Positions 63,401 through 64,000 of a stretch of DNA of 64,000 bases are shown in pieces; position 1 is the stretch's first letter, and each line of letters begins with the position of its first letter. The DNA is from Eledone cirrhosa (lineage: Eukaryota > Mollusca > Cephalopoda > Octopoda > Eledonidae): NCBI GenBank assembly GCA_964016885.1, contig OZ024740.1:8080450-8144449 (forward strand), given 5' to 3'. Below the pieces are notes generated by a model that was not told where the DNA came from, made no database searches, and saw nothing but the letters and a program-made list of their open reading frames with translations. Position numbers and translations under genes: made by a program.

Positions 63401-64000
63401 TATCAGTTTCGATTAGTATAATCAGTTTCTATTGGTATGTCAGTTTCTATTGATATATCAGTTTTGATTGGTATATCAGTTCCGATTGGTATTTCAGTTT
63501 CGATTGGTAAGTCAGTTTCTATTTGTATATCAGTTTCTATTGGTATGTCAGTTTTGATTGGTATGTCAGTCTCGATTGGTATGTCAGTTTTGATTGGTAT
63601 GTCAGTTTCTATAGGTATGTCAGTTTCTATTGGTATATCAGTTTCGATTAGTATATCAGTTTCTACTGGTATGTCAGTTTCGATTAGTATATCAGTTTCT
63701 ATTGGTATGTCAGTTTCGATTGGTATATCAGTTTCGATTCGTATATCAGTTCCTATTGCTATATCAGTTTCTATTGGTATGTCAGTTTCAATTGGTATGT
63801 TAGTTTCGATTGTATATCAGTTTCAATTGGTATGTCAGTTTCAATTAGTATATTTGTTTTGATTGGTATGTCAAATTCAATTAGTATATCAGTTTCTATT
63901 GGCATATCAGTTTCGATTGGTATGTCAGTTTCGATTAGTATATCAGTTTCTATAGGTATGTCAGTTTCGATTGGTATATCAGTTTCGATTGGTATATCAG
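60431..64000 (+). repeat. 18-bp satellite array, segment 7
   Basis: The satellite continues to the end of the window, with TTAGTCCTCGAATTG at 60653, TTTCGATGGTATG units near 61361, 61720 and 63250, and GTATAATCAG near 62617 and 63418. The last kilobase resembles 38050-39350. No gene is visible, and the array probably extends beyond the window. Confidence 0.96.

Noticed and set aside
1..64000. TATA-like motifs (TATATCAG, GATATATC) as promoters
   Set aside because: They are part of every or many monomers, thousands of times over, with no associated gene. The TGATATATCA palindrome arises from a G-to-A change at the monomer junction.
1..64000. Telomeric repeat
   Set aside because: The unit is 18 bp and lacks TTAGGG-type sequence; the array holds interior LINEs and higher-order blocks.

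Overview
The window is eukaryotic repeat DNA with no host gene that I can support. Roughly 84% of it is a single satellite: a head-to-tail 18-bp monomer, consensus TATRTCAGTTTCKATTGG, always in the same orientation. Six insertions of non-LTR retrotransposon (LINE) sequence interrupt it. The LINEs encode an RTE-like reverse transcriptase with a PHD-type C4HC3 zinc finger behind the palm. They end in (GAT)n instead of poly(A), preceded by a 3' region with GTTAGGAAGGGCATCCA and CCCATGCWAGCGTGGAA-like motifs. That 3' signature is one I associate from general knowledge with cephalopod (octopus/squid) SINEs and LINEs, so a cephalopod mollusc is the most likely source. This is inference; no database was searched.

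Layout: satellite 1-22932; LINE copy 1 (plus strand, longest, from the end of the endonuclease through RT to the 3' end) 22933-25700; satellite 25701-45113; LINE copy 2 (plus, begins just before the YADD motif) 45114-46441; satellite 46442-49146; LINE copy 3 (plus) 49147-51410; satellite 51411-52675; LINE copy 4 (minus, C-terminus and 3' region only) 52676-53369; satellite 53370-54812; a 125-bp LINE 3' stub 54813-54937; satellite 54938-58777; LINE copy 5 (plus, a second, more divergent subfamily) 58778-60430; satellite 60431-64000.

The satellite has strong higher-order structure. Blocks of about 1.2, 1.35, 1.7, 3.0 and 3.6 kb are duplicated in tandem, and a region near 43-47 kb is repeated near 54-57 kb. 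Single-base and 3-base indel variants (TTAGTCCTCGAATTG, GTATAATCAG, TTTCGATGGTATG, ATTGTTGG) mark descent. Because blocks were duplicated before the LINEs arrived, each LINE can be aligned to an uninterrupted sister block in the same window. This gives near base-exact junctions: target duplications of 6, 5, 6 and about 3 bp for copies 1, 3, 4 and 5, and small target deletions (6 and 4 bp) for copy 2 and the stub. All five plus-strand insertions join the satellite at the same phase of the 18-bp monomer.

The monomer is a multiple of three and five of its six frames lack stops, so the satellite yields very long hexapeptide-repeat open frames on both strands. I treat these as by-products, not genes. 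The LINE copies are all 5'-truncated but four keep an open RT frame with few differences among copies 1-3, so they look young. I found no tRNA, rRNA, CRISPR array, telomeric repeat or credible promoter.
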